Shown piece after piece: positions 5,872-7,961 of a DNA stretch of 7,961 nucleotides. The translations under genes and the position numbers were made by a program. How positions within the stretch are numbered: position 1 is the stretch's first letter; every line of letters begins with the position of its first letter. The notes under the pieces were generated by a model, which was given only the letters and a program-made list of their open reading frames with translations, did no database searches and was not told the origin of the DNA. This DNA is from Methanobacteriota archaeon (GTDB lineage Archaea; Thermoplasmatota; Poseidoniia; Poseidoniales; Thalassarchaeaceae): the NCBI GenBank assembly GCA_002727275.1, contig PBWO01000028.1, positions 5,188 to 13,148 of the forward strand, read 5' to 3'.

Positions 5872-7512
5872 CTATTCTTCTTCTGCACTGTGGTATTGCA
5901 ATCCTCTTTGCATGCACAGAATCCGACATTCAGGTTCACCCAGCATCAGGCTCAATCGAGAACCCGTCCAGACCGGAATGCAATCTCCGCTCTCGGCATC
6001 AATCAGGATTCGACCTCCAGCAGATTCATTGAATCCAGAATCAGGTATCATCGCTTCACCGTTGGTTAACAATTCATCAATAAGTTCCGGATTAACCTCT
6101 GTGGTAACTCCGGTAAGTTCCGGTCCGAGCCTTCGTGCTGCACCAGCCACAATTCGATCAAATGCCCCTTTTCTCAGGAGCGCAGCCTTCTGACCCAGGT
6201 GCATGACTCGCAGTGGCCGCCATCTTTCTCCTGGTATCCGCACACGACCTCCTTTCCGGCTGCGATCGGACTCCCAAACCTCTCGTGCCTCCTGAGTTGA
6301 GAGCAAGACTCTCTTGCCTCGTATCCAAAGGTCGTTAGGAAGCGCACCCCACTGTTTTCTCAGCGTCTCAGAAAGCTCCTCTGAAAGTGGACGAGGCGAG
6401 TCTGAGGGGTCGGGGCGAACGTCGTCGGGCCGAATTGTGTGCTCTGCATTTTTTTTCTTGGATACTGCATTAGCAGTTTTTTCCAGAACGGCTAGGAAGA
6501 AGCCGCCCGCATCCACTTTATCGTTCCAAATTCGGATGCAACGAGGTAGCGCTAAGGAAATTCTTTCTTCTGTGGGCGGCACCATAGATACTGGAAACGA
6601 CTCATCGGTTGGTCGACCATCATCCCCGAGCATGGGCCAGTCTGAGCGACCCGCCTCACCAGGCACTCCTTCCAGCAGTTCTGATGCATCGAGTAACTCT
6701 ATTCCATCGTGTTTGCGAAGAATCTCAGCAATGACAGCCTCGTTTTCTACCGGGTCTAGTGAACAAGTCGCGTAGACAATCCTCCCACTTGCTTTGGTAA
6801 TTGCAACCGCTCTAGACAACAGTTGAATTTGCAGATCATGCAGCGACCTGCCACCAGATGGAAGCCACTTACTCCAGACATCTGGGTTCTTTCGAGTGGT
6901 TCCTGAGCCAGTGCACGGTGCATCAACCAGAACCCTATCGAAGCCAGACTCGGGGACCATGGGCATGTGCCTACCGTCATGGTTGACTACCGCGATGCAA
7001 GGCGAGCCATGACGATTCGAGTTGCTGACTAGCATGTTCACTCTTGAGTTGACGACCTCATTCGCTAGCACAAGACCACTTTCTCCCAAATACTCAGCGA
7101 TATGGGTGGTTTTAGATCCGGGTGATGCACACATATCCAGCACGATGTCTCCCGGTTCAGGATCTAGGGCAATCACCGGTAGCATCGAGACCGCCTCTTG
7201 GCGAGTGAGCCTACCAGTCTGATGCAGGGCCTTCAGAATCTCACGATTCTCACCTTCAGCCGCCCCTCGTTCGAAAGGCAGAGTCCATGCGCTGCACGGA
7301 CCCGTGAACCACGGAATCCGGACAGCTCCGTTTTCCTCCAACCAACCCTCTGTCCAATTACTATCATCTCTCAGAGGGTTGACTCGAACAGTTTCAGATA
7401 ACCTATCGAACGAGCCTTCTAGCCAGACATCATCATCCTGTCTCCAGTGAGAGACGGCCTTGAGCAGGACACTGTCACGCGCCAACACTTCCCAAGGAAC
7501 CCCACTGTCCAT
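5872..7512 (-). CDS. Trm4/NSUN2-type RNA m5C methyltransferase with C-terminal extension
   Basis: A 546-residue SAM-dependent cytosine-C5 methyltransferase of the NOL1/NOP2/Sun (RsmB/Trm4) family, most likely acting on tRNA. The Rossmann catalytic domain covers about residues 100-345. QEAVSMLP (105-112) leads into SAM motif I, LDMCASPGSKT (125-135). DAPCTGSG (197-204) carries C200, the product-release cysteine, and ATCSLDPVEN (248-257) carries C250, the nucleophile that attacks C6 of cytosine. QEAVSM with a PWFTGPC-like upstream segment (67-73), and GGFFLAVL (336-343), resemble eukaryotic Trm4/NSUN2 more than bacterial RsmB. A further ~200 residues follow: a charged linker (about 346-390), then a region (about 396-546) with KRVLLST and LRVMHLGQKA, similar to the PUA-like tail of NSUN2. 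Archaeal Trm4 proteins are commonly near 310 residues, so this is long. No clear SD precedes the ATG, and an in-frame stop lies about 90 nt upstream. Confidence 0.9.
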   Translation of the reverse strand: MDSGVPWEVLARDSVLLKAVSHWRQDDDVWLEGSFDRLSETVRVNPLRDDSNWTEGWLEENGAVRIPWFTGPCSAWTLPFERGAAEGENREILKALHQTGRLTRQEAVSMLPVIALDPEPGDIVLDMCASPGSKTTHIAEYLGESGLVLANEVVNSRVNMLVSNSNRHGSPCIAVVNHDGRHMPMVPESGFDRVLVDAPCTGSGTTRKNPDVWSKWLPSGGRSLHDLQIQLLSRAVAITKASGRIVYATCSLDPVENEAVIAEILRKHDGIELLDASELLEGVPGEAGRSDWPMLGDDGRPTDESFPVSMVPPTEERISLALPRCIRIWNDKVDAGGFFLAVLEKTANAVSKKKNAEHTIRPDDVRPDPSDSPRPLSEELSETLRKQWGALPNDLWIRGKRVLLSTQEAREVWESDRSRKGGRVRIPGERWRPLRVMHLGQKAALLRKGAFDRIVAGAARRLGPELTGVTTEVNPELIDELLTNGEAMIPDSGFNESAGGRILIDAESGDCIPVWTGSRLSLMLGEPECRILCMQRGLQYHSAEEE

Positions 7513-7659
7513 GCAGGAGCGGTGGAAGCAGCAGACATCAACTGCTCGACTCTTCGGTGAAAAGAACGGGGTCAGATTTTCCCACTCCGGCCCCGAACAT
7601 TATCGTAAACGGTTAAACCTCCGGCGAGCCGCTGCGGATTTGCGGCGGTGCCGCATGGG
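7513..7659. promoter_or_regulatory. Divergent intergenic region with GC-rich hairpins
   Basis: This 147-bp spacer must hold the promoters of the leftward methyltransferase and the rightward unknown gene. A/T-rich patches at 7598-7604 (cattatc) and 7607-7617 (taaacggttaa) are the only TATA-like candidates; neither matches well. The segment 7628-7654 contains gccgc, gcggc, gccgc in alternation, giving two mutually exclusive 5-bp hairpins just before the rightward start codon. No small ORF or RNA gene is recognised here. Confidence 0.3.
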
Positions 7660-7961
7660 ATGCGCATGACACGACTAATGAGAAGAATTTCGAATACGAA
7701 TGAGGAACCCACAACGACCGATTTGAATGGGGCTACGCGGAAGTTGGTGGAACTGGTAGAGAGAGCACGTGCCGTGGGGAGAGAGCAGGGTCCCCTAGTA
7801 CCGGTCGAGGCTCTGGTGACGATTGAGAGAGACAACTGGATTTGGCAGATTGTCGACCGAGATGTTCTGGATAATCTGAGTCACCGATTGGTATTCGAAG
7901 GCGTAAATGGTCGCCGCAGAGAGATTATGATGACTGCTTGTATCGATACTGCTATGAGTGC
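7660..7961 (+). CDS. Unrecognised protein, 5' part only (runs off the window)
   Basis: An open frame from ATG 7660 (alternatives ATG 7666 or 7678, GTG 7648) continues without a stop to the last base, giving about 100 residues of an incomplete protein. I do not recognise the family. The N-terminus is basic (several Arg within the first 12 residues) and then Thr/Asn/Glu rich. A likely helix follows (KLVELVERARAVGREQG), then a mixed segment with an IERDNWIWQIVDRD motif-like stretch and NGRREIMMTACID at the end. No signal peptide or membrane helix is seen. It is divergent from the methyltransferase. Acidic/basic amphipathic character and unbroken frame length support a real gene, although the start codon has no clear SD. 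It was missed by simple closed-ORF logic because its stop lies outside the window. Confidence 0.65.
   Translation, partial: MRMTRLMRRISNTNEEPTTTDLNGATRKLVELVERARAVGREQGPLVPVEALVTIERDNWIWQIVDRDVLDNLSHRLVFEGVNGRRREIMMTACIDTAMS

Noticed and set aside
5669..6775. Plus-strand open frames opposite the regulator and the methyltransferase
   Set aside because: The minus-strand proteins have clear catalytic and HTH motifs; the opposite frames give Ser/Arg-rich sequence without domains.
5872..7512. Bacterial 16S rRNA methyltransferase RsmB
   Set aside because: There is no N-terminal NusB-like domain, and the QEAVSM and GGFF.AVL motifs with the long C-terminal region fit Trm4/NSUN2 better. RsmF-like activity is not fully excluded.
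1..7961. CRISPR array, insertion sequence, integrase or att site at the tRNA
   Set aside because: No regularly spaced repeats, transposase or integrase motifs, or duplicated tRNA 3' end were seen. The tRNA flank simply borders the cox operon, and the CTAG tetranucleotide is not depleted or clustered in a telling way.

Overview
The window most likely comes from an archaeon, probably a marine Euryarchaeota/Thermoplasmatota lineage of the Marine Group II/III kind. This is inferred from protein character, not proven. The supporting points are a TATA-like box ahead of the oxidase operon, an archaeal-style stand-alone Toprim protein, an Lrp/AsnC regulator, a Trm4/NSUN2-type RNA methyltransferase, a class II tRNA-Ser with encoded CCA, and a secreted Reeler-like/choice-of-anchor-V-type domain of a kind familiar from exported proteins. 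No 16S rRNA or other strong taxonomic marker is present.

Layout from left to right. (1) A tRNA-Ser(UGA) gene lies at 21-106 on the minus strand. (2) Reading leftward from about 4628 to 150 is a compact four-gene operon for an A-type haem-copper cytochrome c oxidase, in the order subunit II (coxB), I (coxA), III (coxC), IV (coxD). Intergenic gaps are 4 nt, a 4-bp overlap (TTGA) and 9 nt. Each internal gene has its Shine-Dalgarno (SD) sequence inside, or overlapping the stop of, the preceding gene. (3) A 181-bp divergent control region (4629-4809) separates the operon from a rightward Toprim-domain gene (4810-5331). (4) That gene ends head-to-head, without any gap, with a leftward Lrp/AsnC regulator (5332-5781), over a hairpin spanning both stop codons. 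(5) Upstream of the regulator on the same strand is a 546-aa m5C RNA methyltransferase (5872-7512). (6) A 147-bp divergent region then leads to the 5' part of an unrecognised rightward gene cut off by the window end. No gene-free stretch exceeds 300 bp. I see no CRISPR array, transposase, integrase or obvious mobile element.

The oxidase is the centre of interest. All catalytic residues are visible: haem a, haem a3 and CuB ligands and the D- and K-channel residues in CoxA, and the full CuA set in CoxB. It should therefore be a proton-pumping terminal oxidase fed by a one-electron donor. The unusual part is its outer face. CoxA carries an extra signal sequence, a roughly 150-residue beta-rich exported domain with a Cys-Asn-Cys-His motif, and an additional membrane helix. 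CoxB has an insert with four extra cysteines near the CuA domain. CoxC has a two-cysteine loop and a histidine-rich loop, both predicted to be outside. Together these suggest an elaborated extracellular surface, perhaps for docking a blue copper protein or other donor, for metal delivery, or for envelope anchoring. No donor protein or assembly factor is encoded within the window.
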